Below, in pieces: positions 17,702 to 30,221 of a stretch of 64,000 nucleotides of DNA; the stretch's first letter is position 1, and each line of letters opens with the position of its first letter. Under the pieces are notes generated by a model. The model saw only the letters and a list, made by a program, of their open reading frames with translations. It had not been told where the DNA came from and did not search any database. The translations under genes and the position numbers were made by a program. Source of the DNA: DATBJG01 sp963790545 (GTDB taxonomy: Bacteria > Acidobacteriota > Vicinamibacteria > Vicinamibacterales > JAMQPK01); the NCBI GenBank assembly GCA_963790545.1, contig CAWBPA010000003.1, positions 80,140 to 144,139 of the forward strand, in the 5' to 3' direction.

Positions 17702-20700
17702 GTGTGGCCGGGGCGCGACGTGTCTGAGTTCCTGGGCACGAAGCCTCTCGTGCCGGGCGACGTCGAGCTGCTCGGCGTCGAGCACCTGGAGGAGCACGCG
17801 CGGCGTCTGGCGGCGTTGCTCGCCTTTGCATCGCGTCGGCGCGGTCGCAGCCGTTCGCACCTGCGACGGCTCGACAATCACGCGCGAGCGCTTAGCGATG
17901 TCTATACGGCGCTGACCGAAGACGTGGGAGGCGGTGAACCCACGTCGCCGGCCGCCGAATGGCTGCTCGACAACTTCCACATCATTACGTCGACCGTACG
18001 CGACATTCAGCACGACCTGCCCCCTTCGTTTTCCCGACGCCTGCCGAGACTGACCGCTGACGAGTTTGCTGGCGAACCACGTGTGTACACGATGGCCCTC
18101 GAGCTGATTCGCTGCAGCGCGGGACGCCTCGACGCGCAGCGTCTTCGCCGTTTCATCACCGCGTTTCAGTCGGTGACACCACTCACGATCGGCGAGTTGT
18201 GGGCGTGGCCGAGCGCGCTGAAGCTGGCACTGATCGAGCACCTGCGAATGAGGGCCGACATTCTGTCGACGAGCCGCGCTCACAGGCGAGACGCGGATCG
18301 GCTCGCCAGTTCCCTCGAAGAGCCGTCGACGAAGTCCGAGCCCTGGCCGGCCGAGACGCATCCGGCGTTCGTGATCAGGCTCTTGCAGCGGTCGCGAGAG
18401 CATGGCACCGCGGCGAGCGCACTGCGGCACAAGCTCGACGAGGCACTGGCGGCCCGAGGGCACACCATCGAGGATGCGATTCGATCGGAAGGCCGTCATC
18501 AGGCGGCCGAGCAAGCGTCCATCGCGAGTTTGATCAGCAGCCTGCGACTAATCTCGACGTTCGACTGGAGCGATTTTTTCGAAAGTGTCAGCCTCGTCGA
18601 GCAGGTCTTGCAACGCGATCCGGCCGGGGTGTACGGCCGGATGGATTTCCGCAGCCGGGATCGCTATCGACATGCAGTCGAGGAACTGGCCGATCCCACT
18701 GGGGAAGGTCAGATTCGGGTGGCGCTCAAGTGCGTCGAACGGGCGCGACGGACTGCCGAACAGACCCCCGAGGCGCGGGCCGGGCACATCGGTTATTACC
18801 TGATTGGCAGCGGGCGACGCCCCTTCGAGGAAGGCATTGGGTGGGAGCCGGGTCTCAAGGCGCGGCTTCGACGGTGGTTTTTCGCCTACGCGACGCCCAT
18901 CTATCTCGGTGCCATTGCGGCCGGGACCGGGCTTCTGGTGTTGGCGGCCGTCCTCTATGCCTACCAGCACGGTTGGCAAGGCGCGATGCTTGCGGCTGTG
19001 GCGCTCCTCACGCTCGTGCCCGCGAGCGAGCTGACCATCCAGATTCTGCAACGGATCGTCAACCACCTCATTCCCCCTCGACGGCTGCCGCGGCTCGATC
19101 TCGATCACGTGCCGGCGTCGGCGCGCACCATGGTGATCGTGCCCACCATGCTCGACAGCGTCGAGCGGGTCCACGATTTGATTTCGCACGTGGAAGTGCA
19201 GGCGCTCGGCAACCTGGATCCGCATATCCACTTCGCCATTCTCAGTGATTATCCAGACGCTCCCACAGAAACACTGCCGCGTGATGCCGAAATTCTGGAG
19301 GCAGCGCGACTCGGGATCGAGGCGCTCAACGCGAAGCATGCGAGCGGGGGCACGGACCGCTTCTTTCTTTTCCATCGCATGCGGCAATGGAACGAACAGC
19401 AAGGCTTGTGGATGGGATGGGAGCGCAAACGCGGAAAAATCGAGGAGTTCAACCGACTCGTCCGCGGCGCCACCGATACGAGCTTCGTCGTCCAGGTGGG
19501 CGATCTCGGGATCCTGCCGCAGGTTCGGGTACTGCATCACGCTCGACAGCGATACGCGCCTTCCACGCGACGCCGCGCGACAGTTGATCGGGATTATCAG
19601 GCACCCGCTCAATCGTCCAACCCTCGACACCCGCATCGGCCGCGTGACCGATGGTTACGGGATTCTTCAGCCACGCGTCAGCGTCACGTTCACGAGCGCC
19701 GCCGGTTCGCTGTTCGCGCGGCTGTATTCAGGTCACACGGGTGTCGACCCCTACACCACGGCGGTGTCCGACACGTATCAGGACCTGTTTGGTGAAGGCA
19801 TCTTCACGGGCAAGGGTTTGTATGACGTCGACGCCTTCATGGGAGCCCTCGAGGACTGCGTGCCTGAGAACGCGCTCCTGTCGCACGATTTGTTCGAGGG
19901 GTTGTACGCACGCGTCGCGCTCGTTTCCGACGTGGAGATCGTCGACGAGTATCCGTCCAGCGTGCTCACGCACGCCCGTCGTCAACATCGCTGGATTCGG
20001 GGGGACTGGCAGATCCTGTTCTGGTTGTTTCCGTTCGTGCCTACGCGCCACGGCATCAGGCGCAATCCACTGCCGCTCATCGGCCGCTGGAAGATTCTCG
20101 ACAATCTGCGCCGAAGCCTCGTCACGCCTATGCTCCTGGTGCTGCTGGTCGCGGGGTGGACCGTACTGCCGGGCCCGCGACGGTTCTGGACGATCGCGGT
20201 CCTCGTGGTCGTCGCGTCGCAGCTGCTCCCGCTTCTGGCGCGGCTCCTCGTCGGTCCCCGGCGCGCCCAACCATTTCCAGTCTTCTGGCGGAACCTCCGT
20301 GACGACGCTGCGACCGCGCTCGCCCAGGTCGCACTCGGATTGACGTTTCTGGCGTATCACGCCTGGGATACGGTGCATGCGATCGCCCTGACGCTCATCC
20401 GGCTCGCCGTCACGAAACGCCGCCTGCTCGAATGGGAGACCGCGGCGACAACAGCCGCCAAAGCCGCAGGTCTCGTGGGGCGGAAAGGTCTGATGCGATT
20501 CGTCACCGACATGGTGTCGAGCCCCGCGATCGCCGCAGGGGTCACGCTCATCATCCTGACGTCAGCCAGGGATGCTTTACCGGAGGCGGCTCCGTTCCTG
20601 TTCATGTGGGCCGTGGCGCCTGCGGTCGCCTACTGGTTGAGCCTGCCTGTCGGCCTGCGTGAACGGCCACTCAGCGAGCGTGACCGCGCCCTCATTCGTA

Positions 20701-23700
20701 GAGCGACGCGCCAAACGTGGAGGTACTTCGAAACGTTCGTGACGGCCTCGGACGGCTGGCTCCCTCCGGACAACTTCCAGGAAGACGAGGTCGAGCCGAA
20801 ACTCGCCCATCGCACGTCGCCCACGAATATTGGCATGAGCCTGCTCTCCACCCTGGCCGCACACGACCTGGGATATCTCTCGACCGACTCGCTTCTGCGG
20901 CGGATTGATGCGACGCTGACCACGCTGGAATCACTGGAGCGACACGAAGGACATTTCCTGAACTGGTACGACACGCAAACGCTGGCACCCCTTCACCCCA
21001 AGTACATCTCGACCGTCGACAGTGGAAATCTGGCCGCTTCGCTGATCGCGTTGACCCAGGGACTCCTGCGGCTCTCGGCCGACCCACAAACGCTGACCCA
21101 AAGGCTCGAAGGTCTCATCGATGCCGCAGACATCCTGACCACTGTATCGACGCCAAGCGGTAGCGAAGGCGCTAATCAACAACCTGCCGTGACGGGCGTG
21201 CATCGCCTCGCCAGGAAAATTGTCTCGGAAGCGCGCGTCGCCTTGCGCAGCGGTGACCCGGCAGGACTCGAGCCGCTCGCACGTGAACTGGCAGGCACGG
21301 TCAACGTCATTGACGCAGCGGACGACCCTGAATTGGCGAGCACGACCACTGATCTCGTTTTCTGGTCGCTTGCGGTCATCGATGCGGTGACAACGCTGTC
21401 GTCATCGCCTGGCGACATCGAGTTCCTCGTGCTGGACCTTGTCGCGCGTGCTTCGTCGCTCGTCGACAACATGCGGTTTTCTTTTCTGTACGACCGTCAT
21501 CGCCGCATCTTCTCGATTGGTTACCGTCTCGCCGACGCGGACGGTCCCGCGCGGCTCGACAACTCCTACTATGATCTGCTCGCCTCCGAAGCGCGACTGG
21601 CAAGCTTCGTGGCCATTGCGAAGGGTGACGTTCCACAACATCACTGGTTTCATCTCGGACGACTCGTGACGAGCGTTCACGGCCGCGCGACCCTCATGTC
21701 CTGGGGCGGGACGATGTTCGAGTATCTGATGCCGTTGTTGTTGATGCGCGGGTACCCCGGCACGTTGCTGGACCAGAGTTGTCGTGCGTGTGTACGGCGT
21801 CAGATCGAATACGGGCAGCAGCAAAACGTCCCATGGGGGATCTCGGAGTCGGCTTATACGTTCACGGATCGCGCCGGCAACTATCAGTACAGAGCGTTCG
21901 GCGCTCCGGGACTCGGCTTGAAGCGGGGCCTGAGAGACGATCTGGTCGTGGCGCCGTATGCCACGGCTCTAGCCGCCATTCTCGATCCGGGGGCCGCCTC
22001 GGCGAATTTCCGGCGGCTCGCACGCCATGGGGCCGAGGGTCGGTTTGGCTTCTACGAAGCCATCGACTACAGACCGCGCAGCCGGATGATCGCCGACACG
22101 CTCGTACCCGCCGACTCGTCCGCGCGCGCTGTCGTGACAGCGTTCTTCGCCCACCATCAAGGGATGTCAATGGTGGCGCTCGCCAATGTCCTGGGTCACG
22201 ACTGGTTCGTCAAGCGATTCCACGAGGACCCGCGGGTGCAGGCCACAGAGCTCCTGCTCCAGGAACGCGTTCCGCGCGAGGCCATTTTGTCCGAGCCGCG
22301 TCCGTCGGAGGGCGCCACGGTTGCTCCGTCGATTCCGGTGCATGCGTCACGGCGATTCCGCTCGCCGCACATGGCCAGTCCGCATGCGCACTTCCTGTCG
22401 AACGGCCGGTACACCGCAATGGTGACGCACGGGGGCGGCGGGTTCAGCGTGTGGCGCGGATTGGCCGTGACCCGTCGCAGGGAAGACCGGACCTCCGATG
22501 CCGGTGCACACTTCGTCTACCTTCGCGATGTCTGGTCGGGCTACGTCTGGTCGCCCACGTACCATCCCGTCTGTCGCGAACCGGACGACTTTGAGGCGAC
22601 ATTCGAGCTCGGCAAGGTGACGTTCCGACGTCGCGACGGGGATTTCGAAACGCAGTTGCAGGTGGCCGTGTCGCCCGAAGACGACGTCGAGGTCCGGCGT
22701 CTTGTCATCACCAATCGCGGCGATCGCTCGCGCGAGCTCGAAGTGACCAGTTACGCAGAGATCGTGCTCGCCCGCCCGGAAGACGATTTCTCTCACCCCG
22801 CCTTTGAAAAGCTGTTCATCGAGACGGAGTTCGATTCACAAAGTACAGGTCTGCTCTTCAGCAGGCGCCCACGCTCATCCGACGAGACCGCCACATGGGC
22901 ATTTCACGTCCTTGGTGTCGACGGTCGTCTTGGCGGTGCCGTCGAGTGGGAGACTGACCGTGCGCGTTTCATCGGGCGAGGCCGCTCACCGGCCAATCCG
23001 GTGGCACTCGATGGCCGCGCGCTGTCGGGCACGACGGGCGCGGTGCTGGATCCAATCGCTGCGCTGCGCGAGCGCGTCCGCCTGGCACCAGGGGCATTCG
23101 TCAGGGTCACGTTCGCCACTGGCGTTGCGCCCGATCGATCGACGGCGCTCGGGCTGCTGCGGAAGTACCGGGACGGCAGTGCGGCGGTGCGCGCGTTCTC
23201 AATGGCTTTTACGCACGCGCATATCACGCTGCAGCACCTGGGGCTGAACGACGATCAAGCCATCCTTTTCGATCGCATGGCGTCGCGTGTCTTCGGCGCC
23301 GATGCGTCGTGCATCAGCCCCAAAGATCTGGCTCGCAACACGCTGGGGCAGGCCAATCTCTGGGGTTACGGTATCTCGGGCGACCTGCCGGTCGTGCTCG
23401 TGCGCGTGACCGAAGCGAGCGGTGTCTCCCTTGTTCGGCAAGTCCTTCACGCACAGGAATACTGGCGCATCAAAGGTCTCGGCGCCGACCTGATCATCCT
23501 CAACGAGCATCCCGCAGAGTACCTGGACGAAGTGCAGGGCATGCTGACAGCCCTCGTACAAGAACCGCGCTGGGCGGGCTGGAACGACAGGCCTGGGGGC
23601 ATGTTCCTGCTACGGTCCGACGGAATGCCCGAGGCCGATCGTTATCTGCTGTCGGCTGTCGCCCGCGTCGTCCTCCGGGGCGATCTGGGCGAGCTCGGGC

Positions 23701-26267
23701 CGCAACTGGATCGGCCAGCGCCCTGGTTGTACGTGGAGGGCGACATCGAATCGTCCGCGGAGCTCACACCTCCGGAGCCGGCGTCCGTGTCCGTACCTCA
23801 GGTCGTGATGGACAACGGCCTTGGGGGTTTCGCCCCCGATGGACGCGAGTACGTGATCGTGCTCGACCGGGATCGAGAAACGCCGCTGCCCTGGTCGAAC
23901 GTGCTGGCCAACCCGGAATTTGGCACGATGGTCACCGCATCCGGGTCCACCTTTACGTGGGGCGAGAACAGCCGGGAAAACCGACTGACGCCGCTCGCAA
24001 ACGACCCGCTTGGCGACCCGCAGGCTGAGGCCATCTACCTCCGAGACGAGGATTCAGGCGCTGTGTGGGGCGCGACGCCGGGTCCATTGCCGCGGCAACT
24101 CGACACCGGCCGCTGGGTGATTCGCCATAGCGCGGGTGTCACGCGGTATCAGCATGCGGTGGCTGGTCTCGAACAGGAACTGACGGTTTTTGTGCCGCCG
24201 GAAGATCCCGTGAAGGTGGCACTCCTGACGCTGACGAACACGTCAACGACCCCTCGCCGTCTCAGCGTGTTCGGTTACGTTGAATGGTGTCTGGGACCGC
24301 CACGGGTTGCGGACCGGCGGTTCGTCCTTACCCAGATCGATGCCGCCAGCGGGGTGGTGTTTGCACGAAACCCCTATAACACCGACTTCAGCGGGCGCGT
24401 CGCGTTCTGGCGCGCCACGGAGGCGGCCCGCTCCTATACGTGCGACCGTAGCGAGTTCGTTGGGCACAACCGTACCCTCGCCAGGCCGGCCGCTCTCTTT
24501 CGGGATCAGCTCGGCGATCGCTGCGGCGCTGGCCTCGATCCATGCGCCGCCATTCACATCGAGATCGTTGTCGAAGCGGGTGGATCACGACAACTGGGGT
24601 TCGTGTTGGGACAGGGACGAGATGCGGCCCAGGCAATCGACCTGGCGGGCCGGTACTCGTCGCTCGCGCACATCGAAGACGCGCTCGCAGACGTCGAATG
24701 TTTCTGGGACGAGACGCTTGGTGCGATTCGTGTGAGCACGCCAGACGACTCGTTCGATCTCATTGTGAACCGGTGGCTGTTGTACCAGGACCTGAGCTGC
24801 CGGATCTGGGCGCGGTGCGGACCGTACCAGCCTGGAGGAGCGTTCGGATTCCGTGACCAGCTACAGGATGTCCTGGCGCTCTTGTACACACGACCAGATC
24901 TTTGTCGCGCGCACCTGCTGCGCGCAGCGTCGCGGCAATTTATCGAAGGAGACGTCCAGCACTGGTGGCATCCACCGGCTGGCCGGGGCACACGCACACG
25001 GTGTTCGGACGATCTGCTCTGGCTGCCCTATGCCGTTGCGACCTACGTCGGGCGGACAGGCGACGAATCCGTGCTTGATGAGATAGTGCCGTTCCTCGAA
25101 GCGCCGCTCCTCGAGCCGGACCAAACGGACGCCTATCTCCTGCCGTCCATCTCGCGGGAGACGGCCACGCTCTTCGAGCACTCGCTCCGGGCGATCGATC
25201 GCGCGATGAAGTACGGCGCGCATGGGTTGCCGCTCATGGGTTCCGGCGACTGGAACGACGGAATGAATCGCGTCGGCCATCAGGGGCGTGGCGAGAGCGT
25301 CTGGCTGGGTTGGTTCCTGGTCGTGGTGCTGAACGAGTTTGCGGCGTTATGCGACCGTAAGGCGCGAGGTGACCTCGCTCGGCGTTATCAAAACGAAAGC
25401 CGTTGGCTCACGGGCATGTTGGAGCTCGCCTGGGATGGCGACTGGTACCGACGCGCGTACTTCGACGATGGGACGCCGCTCGGTTCGGCGCAGAACGAGG
25501 AATGCCGATTAGACTCGCTGACCCAGTCGTGGGCCGTCCTGTCGCACGCCGCTGACCGTCGGCGTGCCGAGCGTGCGATGGAGGCAGTCCGCGCACATCT
25601 CGTACGACGAGACGCGCAGCTCGTGCTGCTGCTGACGCCGCCGTTCGACCGGACCACCCACGATCCCGGTTACATCAAAGGCTACCTGCCCGGCGTGCGC
25701 GAAAACGGTGGTCAGTACACGCACGCGGCATTGTGGACCGTCATTGCGCTCGCACAACTGGGACTTGGCGACGAGGCGATGGAGCTGTTCCACATGATCA
25801 ATCCGGTCAATCACACTCGGACGGCTCAAGGCCTCGACCGCTATCGCGTGGAGCCGTACGCGGTGGCTGCCGACGTTTACGCGCACCCGATGCATCTGGG
25901 TCGAGGTGGATGGACGTGGTACACGGGTTCTGCCGGCTGGATGTATCAGACAGCGGTGGAGGGTCTTCTTGGACTGCGCCGCAGCGGTGCCACGTTCAGC
26001 ATTGATCCATGCATTCCAGCAATATGGCCGCAATTTACCCTCGACTGGCGAGTCGGCCGCACTCACTATCACATCACCGTGACGAACCCGGAGCACGAGT
26101 CTTGTGGTGTCAGATCCGCAGAAGTCGATGGCCAGCCCGTCGATCCGCACGCCATCCCGCTCGTGGATGATGGCGCCGACCACGACGTCACAGTCGTGAT
26201 CGGTCGGGCTGCAACCCTCAACGTCCCTTCGAGATCCGCTGGTGCCGTGCGGGGTGGTCGTCACTAG
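17702..26267 (+). CDS. Cyclic beta-1,2-glucan synthase (NdvB/Cgs-type), one frameshift
   Basis: This giant inner-membrane enzyme (about 2855 residues) starts at GTG 17702 after GGAG. Residues about 390-450 carry the first membrane helices. The GT84 glycosyltransferase part has YCITLDSDTRLPRD (DxD, near 610) and HARRQHRWIRGDW (near 760), followed by more helices. The middle region (about 1370-1500) has YQYRAFGAPGLGLKRGL and FFAHHQGMSMVALAN and corresponds to the GH189-like cyclising domain. The C-terminal GH94 phosphorylase-like part has NSRENRLTPLANDP, GSGDWNDGMNRVGH (catalytic Asp, near 2515) and KGYLPGVRENGGQYTHAALW. One extra G in the GGG at 19527-19529 breaks the frame. The product would be a periplasmic osmoregulated cyclic glucan. 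Confidence 0.92.
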
Positions 26268-26284
26268 ACAAGCGCGACGCCGGC

Positions 26285-26375
26285 GGGGCTGAAGCCCCGA
26301 CCTACGTCCTGCCGACAGTACGTAGGCCGGACCTTCAGGTACGTAGGCCGGACCTTCAGGTCCGGCACTCTTCCG
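26285..26375. repeat. Palindrome plus exact 21-bp tandem duplication
   Basis: GGGGCTGAAGCCCC (26285-26298) is followed by two exact copies of a 21-bp unit (26319-26339 and 26340-26360) that begins TACGTAGGCCGGACC. The inverted half GGTCCGGC completes the second unit's stem. It lies between the glucan synthase stop and the DUF1592 gene. It is related in shape to the other REP-like elements of the window and may terminate the very long upstream transcript. Confidence 0.6.
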
Positions 26376-26397
26376 TTTACACTGGTAGCTACACGAG

Positions 26398-28830
26398 ATG
26401 ACTCGATACACCCTCGCCTTTCTCTGGGGCATGCTCGTCTGCCTCTACACCACGAGCGCACCTGGTGTGGCGCAGCGAGACACGGCGAGCCCGTCAGCCA
26501 TCGTCATGCAGCCGGACGGACTCCTGTCGCCAGACGCTCAACGTGCCGTCATCACGCAATATTGTCAGGGTTGTCACAACGACCGCGTCAAGTCGGGGGG
26601 CATGAGCGTACAGTCGCTCGAACCGCGCAGCGTGGAACAGAGTGCGGAACTGGCCGAGGACATGATCCGCAAGCTTCGGGCCGGCCTGATGCCTCCCGCC
26701 GGCGCGCAGCGTCCTGACGAAGCTACCCTGAAGGCCCTGACACGTTCGCTGGAAACCGCTCTCGATAGAGCTGCCGCGGTCCGTCCCAATCCGGGGTGGC
26801 GCACCTTCCAACGACTCAATCGCAGCGAGTACGCGCGGTCGGTTCGCGATCTGCTGTCAATTGACGTGGACGTCGCCGCGCTGCTGCCGCCCGACACGCT
26901 GAGCGCCGGCTTCGACAACATTGCTGATTCGCAATCGTTCTCCCCCGCCGTCATGGAAGGCTACATGCGGGCGGCAGGCAAGATTGTCAATGACGCCCTC
27001 GGAGACCCGACCGCCAGCCCCACATCGGTGACCTACAACGTCCCGAGCACGGTCTCTCAGATGCGCCACGTGGACGGCGCGCCCGTGGGGACGCGCGGCG
27101 GGATTTCGGTCGTTCACAACGTCCAGGCCGATGGCGACTACGTCTTCACCATCAGGCTGCAAGCCGCAACCAACGGCGGGCTGATTGGCCGCCGAAGTCT
27201 CAACGAACAAATCGAGGTTTCCGTCGACGGCGAACGCGTGGCACTGCTCGACATCAATCCGCGAATGTCCGAGGCAACCGGTAGGGGCTTGAATGTGCGG
27301 ACGGACCGCATTCCCGTCAAGGCGGGCTCGCACCGCGTGTCGGCGGCCTTCATGCAGAAGTTCTCGGGCCTGGTAGATGACCTCGTCGCACCGATTGAAT
27401 TCACGCTCGCCGACGCCATCGGCGCGGCTCAACTTCTTCAATTGCCGCACCTCCAGGACTTGAATATCACTGGTCCGTTCAACGCCACCGGCGTCTCCGA
27501 CAGCCTCGGCCGCCGGAACGTTTTCACGTGCCGACCGGAGACTTCCGAGCAGGAAATTCCGTGCGCCACCCGCATCATCACGCACCTCGCACGCCGGGCC
27601 TATCGAAGACCCGTCACGCGGACGGACCTCGAAGGACTGCTCACCTTTTATCGAACGGGACGTCAAGCCGGCGACTTCGAATCGGGAATCCGAACTGCGC
27701 TGCAGGCCATCCTGGCAAGCCCCCACTTTGTCTTCAGGCTCGAGCATCGACCGGCCAACATCGCCGCCGGTCAGAACTATCGAATCACCGATCTGGAGCT
27801 GGCGTCCCGGCTCTCCTATTTTTTGTGGAGCACGGCGCCAGACGATGAGCTGATTGCTCTTGCCGCGGGCCGGAAGCTGCGCAACCCGGTCGAACTCGAG
27901 AAGCAGGTGCGCCGGATGTTGCGGGATGCCCGCTCGGAATCGCTGGCAACGAGATTTGCTGCCGGTTGGTTGCACCTGGCGGAACTGGACGGCATGACAC
28001 CGGATGCCCTCCTCTATCCGCAGTACAATCGCACCCTCGCTCAGGCGCTCCGAAGGGAGACCGAGCTGTTCTTCGACAGCATCGTCCGGGAGGATCGGAG
28101 CGTGCTGGACCTCGTCACCGCGAACTACACCTTCGTCAACGAGCGACTCGCGCTTCACTACAAGATTCCAGGCATCCTGGGCAGCCGGTTCCGACGCGTG
28201 GAGTTGACGAGCGACGTTCGACGAGGACTGCTGGGTCACGCCAGCATTTTGACGATGACGTCGAATGCCGATCGAACCTCGCCAGTCATCCGCGGAAAGT
28301 GGGTCATGGAAGTGCTCCTTGGCACTCCTCCGCCGCCCCCACCACCAACGGCACCGGGGCTCGAAGCCACGAGCGCCATCAAGAACGGGCAGCTCCTGTC
28401 TGTGCGTGAGCGCATGGAGGCGCACCGCGCGAATCCCGCGTGTGCATCCTGTCACCGTCTGATCGATCCGATCGGGCTGGCGCTCGAGAACTTCGATGTC
28501 ACCGGTGTCTGGCGGATCAAGGACAATGGCGTTCCCGTGGATCCGTCCACGGTGTTGTTCGACGGCACACCACTGAACGGACCAACCAGCCTTCGACAGG
28601 CGATTTTGAAGTATTCCGACGCGTTTCTTGGAAACTTCACCGAGAATCTTCTGACTTATGCGCTGGGGCGTCGCGTCGAGTACTACGACATGCCGACAGT
28701 CCGTGCCATTACGCGCGACGGCGCGCGCGACGGTCATCGGTTTTCTTCGTTCGTCCTGGGTATCGTGAAGAGCGTGCCGTTTCAGATGAGCAGGGCGGAA
28801 GCCGTCACGGCTCGGCGGGAGCAGGAGTAG
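26398..28830 (+). CDS. DUF1587/DUF1592/DUF1588/DUF1585 cytochrome-type protein
   Basis: An exported 810-residue protein (leader LAFLWGMLVCLYTTSAPGVA). A first heme motif, QYCQGCHNDRVKSGG, lies near residue 57. DUF1587 follows with FQRLNRSEYARSVRDLL. DUF1595/1592 are seen at HLARRAYRRPVTRTDLEGLL, ASPHFVFRLEHRP and ELASRLSYFLWSTAPDDELI. DUF1588/1585 are seen at LGHASILTMTSNADRTSPVI, with a second heme motif ACASCHRLIDPIGLALENFD and a late LLTYALGRRVEYYD. The family is abundant in Planctomycetes, Verrucomicrobia and Acidobacteria. It is always followed by DUF1552 and is proposed to act in periplasmic oxidation. The DUF1552 gene starts 5 bp downstream. Confidence 0.92.
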   Translation: MTRYTLAFLWGMLVCLYTTSAPGVAQRDTASPSAIVMQPDGLLSPDAQRAVITQYCQGCHNDRVKSGGMSVQSLEPRSVEQSAELAEDMIRKLRAGLMPPAGAQRPDEATLKALTRSLETALDRAAAVRPNPGWRTFQRLNRSEYARSVRDLLSIDVDVAALLPPDTLSAGFDNIADSQSFSPAVMEGYMRAAGKIVNDALGDPTASPTSVTYNVPSTVSQMRHVDGAPVGTRGGISVVHNVQADGDYVFTIRLQAATNGGLIGRRSLNEQIEVSVDGERVALLDINPRMSEATGRGLNVRTDRIPVKAGSHRVSAAFMQKFSGLVDDLVAPIEFTLADAIGAAQLLQLPHLQDLNITGPFNATGVSDSLGRRNVFTCRPETSEQEIPCATRIITHLARRAYRRPVTRTDLEGLLTFYRTGRQAGDFESGIRTALQAILASPHFVFRLEHRPANIAAGQNYRITDLELASRLSYFLWSTAPDDELIALAAGRKLRNPVELEKQVRRMLRDARSESLATRFAAGWLHLAELDGMTPDALLYPQYNRTLAQALRRETELFFDSIVREDRSVLDLVTANYTFVNERLALHYKIPGILGSRFRRVELTSDVRRGLLGHASILTMTSNADRTSPVIRGKWVMEVLLGTPPPPPPPTAPGLEATSAIKNGQLLSVRERMEAHRANPACASCHRLIDPIGLALENFDVTGVWRIKDNGVPVDPSTVLFDGTPLNGPTSLRQAILKYSDAFLGNFTENLLTYALGRRVEYYDMPTVRAITRDGARDGHRFSSFVLGIVKSVPFQMSRAEAVTARREQE

Positions 28831-28835
28831 CGGAC

Positions 28836-30212
28836 ATGGTGATTACAAAAAAGCATCTGTCGCGACGCACCGTTCTTCGTGGGATGGGTGCGACGGTGGC
28901 GTTGCCAATGCTCGAATCGATGGTCCCTGCCCTCACAGCGCAGCGCACGACCGCGGCCGGGAAGCCCGCCATTCGCCTGGCCTGCCTCGAAATGGTCCAC
29001 GGGTCGGCGGGCGCAACCAAGTTCGGGCTCGAGAGGAATCTCTGGTCGCCCGCCCGCGAAGGCCACGACTTCGATCTCACGCCGACCAGCCTCGTGTCGC
29101 TCGAGCCCTACCGGAACTACCTGACCATTGTCAGCAACACAGATTGCCGGATGGCGGACGCATTCTCCGACAACGAAGTGGGAGGGGACCATAATCGTTC
29201 GTCGGCGGCGTATTTGACACAGGCGAAACCCAAGCAGACGCTCGGCTCCGACATCTATTCCGGGGTCTCGCTGGACCAGGTGTACGCGCAGCGTTTCGGC
29301 CAGGACTCGCCTGCGCCGTCCATTCAGCTTGCGATCGAAAGCGACGACACGGGTGGATGTCACTATGGCTATTCGTGTGTGTACATGGGACCGATCAGCT
29401 GGGCCTCACCCACCCAGCCGTTGCCCATGATTAGAGACCCCCGACTCGTGTTTGACCAGCTCTTTGGCATCGGCGGGACGCCCGAGGAGCGGGCTGTGCG
29501 GCGCCGGACCGATCGCAGCATCCTCGACTGGATTTCGCGCGAAGTGACCCGATTGAAAGGGAACCTCGGGCCGACCGATCGGAGTCGGCTCGATCAATAT
29601 CTCGACGACGTGCGTGAGGTGGAGCGCCGCATCCAGAAAGTCGAACAGCACAATGCCAGTGGCAGCTCCGGTGAGCTGCCGGCGGCGCCCATCGGCGTGC
29701 CCGATTCGTTTCACGAGCACGTCCAGATCATGTTCGATCTCCAGGCGCTGGCGTTCATGGCCGACGTCACACGGGTGTCCTCGTTCAAGCTGTCACGCGA
29801 TGCGACGGGCCGCGTGTACCCCGAGAGTGGCGTGCGAACGGCATTTCACTCTGCATCACATCACGGTGAGAACGAAAGTCAAATTCTCGACTTTGCAAAG
29901 ATCAACACCTATCACGTGAGCTTGATTCCGTACTTTCTCGAGAAGCTGAGGAACGCTCCAGACGGAGACGGCAGCGTGTTGGACAACATGGTCATCGTCT
30001 ATGGCTCGCCCATGGGCGATTCGAACCTTCACAATCACAAACGCTGCCCCCTCTTTCTTGCTGGTCACGCCGGTGGCCAGCTCAAGGGCAACCGTCATGT
30101 GAAAGCTCCGGACGGAACGCCCATGGCCAACGTCTTCCTGACGCTGCTGCATCGGCTCGGCGTCGATGACGTTGCAAGCTTTGGCGATAGCACGGGCGAA
30201 TTGCCAATCTGA
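28836..30212 (+). CDS. DUF1552 protein with Tat signal
   Basis: The N-terminus HLSRRTVLRGMGATVALPML has the twin-arginine motif, so the folded protein is probably exported by Tat. The body has DUF1552 motifs: GGDHNRSSAAYLTQAKPKQT, SVYSGVSLDQ-like IYSGVSLDQVYAQRF, CHYGYSCVYMGPISW, FHSASHHGENESQILDFAKI and a C-terminal DFTLLHRLG-like FLTLLHRLGVDDVASFGDS. It is the invariable partner of the DUF1592-type gene upstream, with a 5-bp gap. It belongs to the sulfatase/alkaline-phosphatase-like superfamily. The substrate is unknown. Confidence 0.92.
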   Translation: MVITKKHLSRRTVLRGMGATVALPMLESMVPALTAQRTTAAGKPAIRLACLEMVHGSAGATKFGLERNLWSPAREGHDFDLTPTSLVSLEPYRNYLTIVSNTDCRMADAFSDNEVGGDHNRSSAAYLTQAKPKQTLGSDIYSGVSLDQVYAQRFGQDSPAPSIQLAIESDDTGGCHYGYSCVYMGPISWASPTQPLPMIRDPRLVFDQLFGIGGTPEERAVRRRTDRSILDWISREVTRLKGNLGPTDRSRLDQYLDDVREVERRIQKVEQHNASGSSGELPAAPIGVPDSFHEHVQIMFDLQALAFMADVTRVSSFKLSRDATGRVYPESGVRTAFHSASHHGENESQILDFAKINTYHVSLIPYFLEKLRNAPDGDGSVLDNMVIVYGSPMGDSNLHNHKRCPLFLAGHAGGQLKGNRHVKAPDGTPMANVFLTLLHRLGVDDVASFGDSTGELPI

Positions 30213-30221
30213 TAATCAGCT

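Noticed and set aside
26857..28737. Minus-strand frame of about 626 codons
   Set aside because: It is a shadow of the DUF1592-type gene, which has heme motifs and domain order in the other strand.
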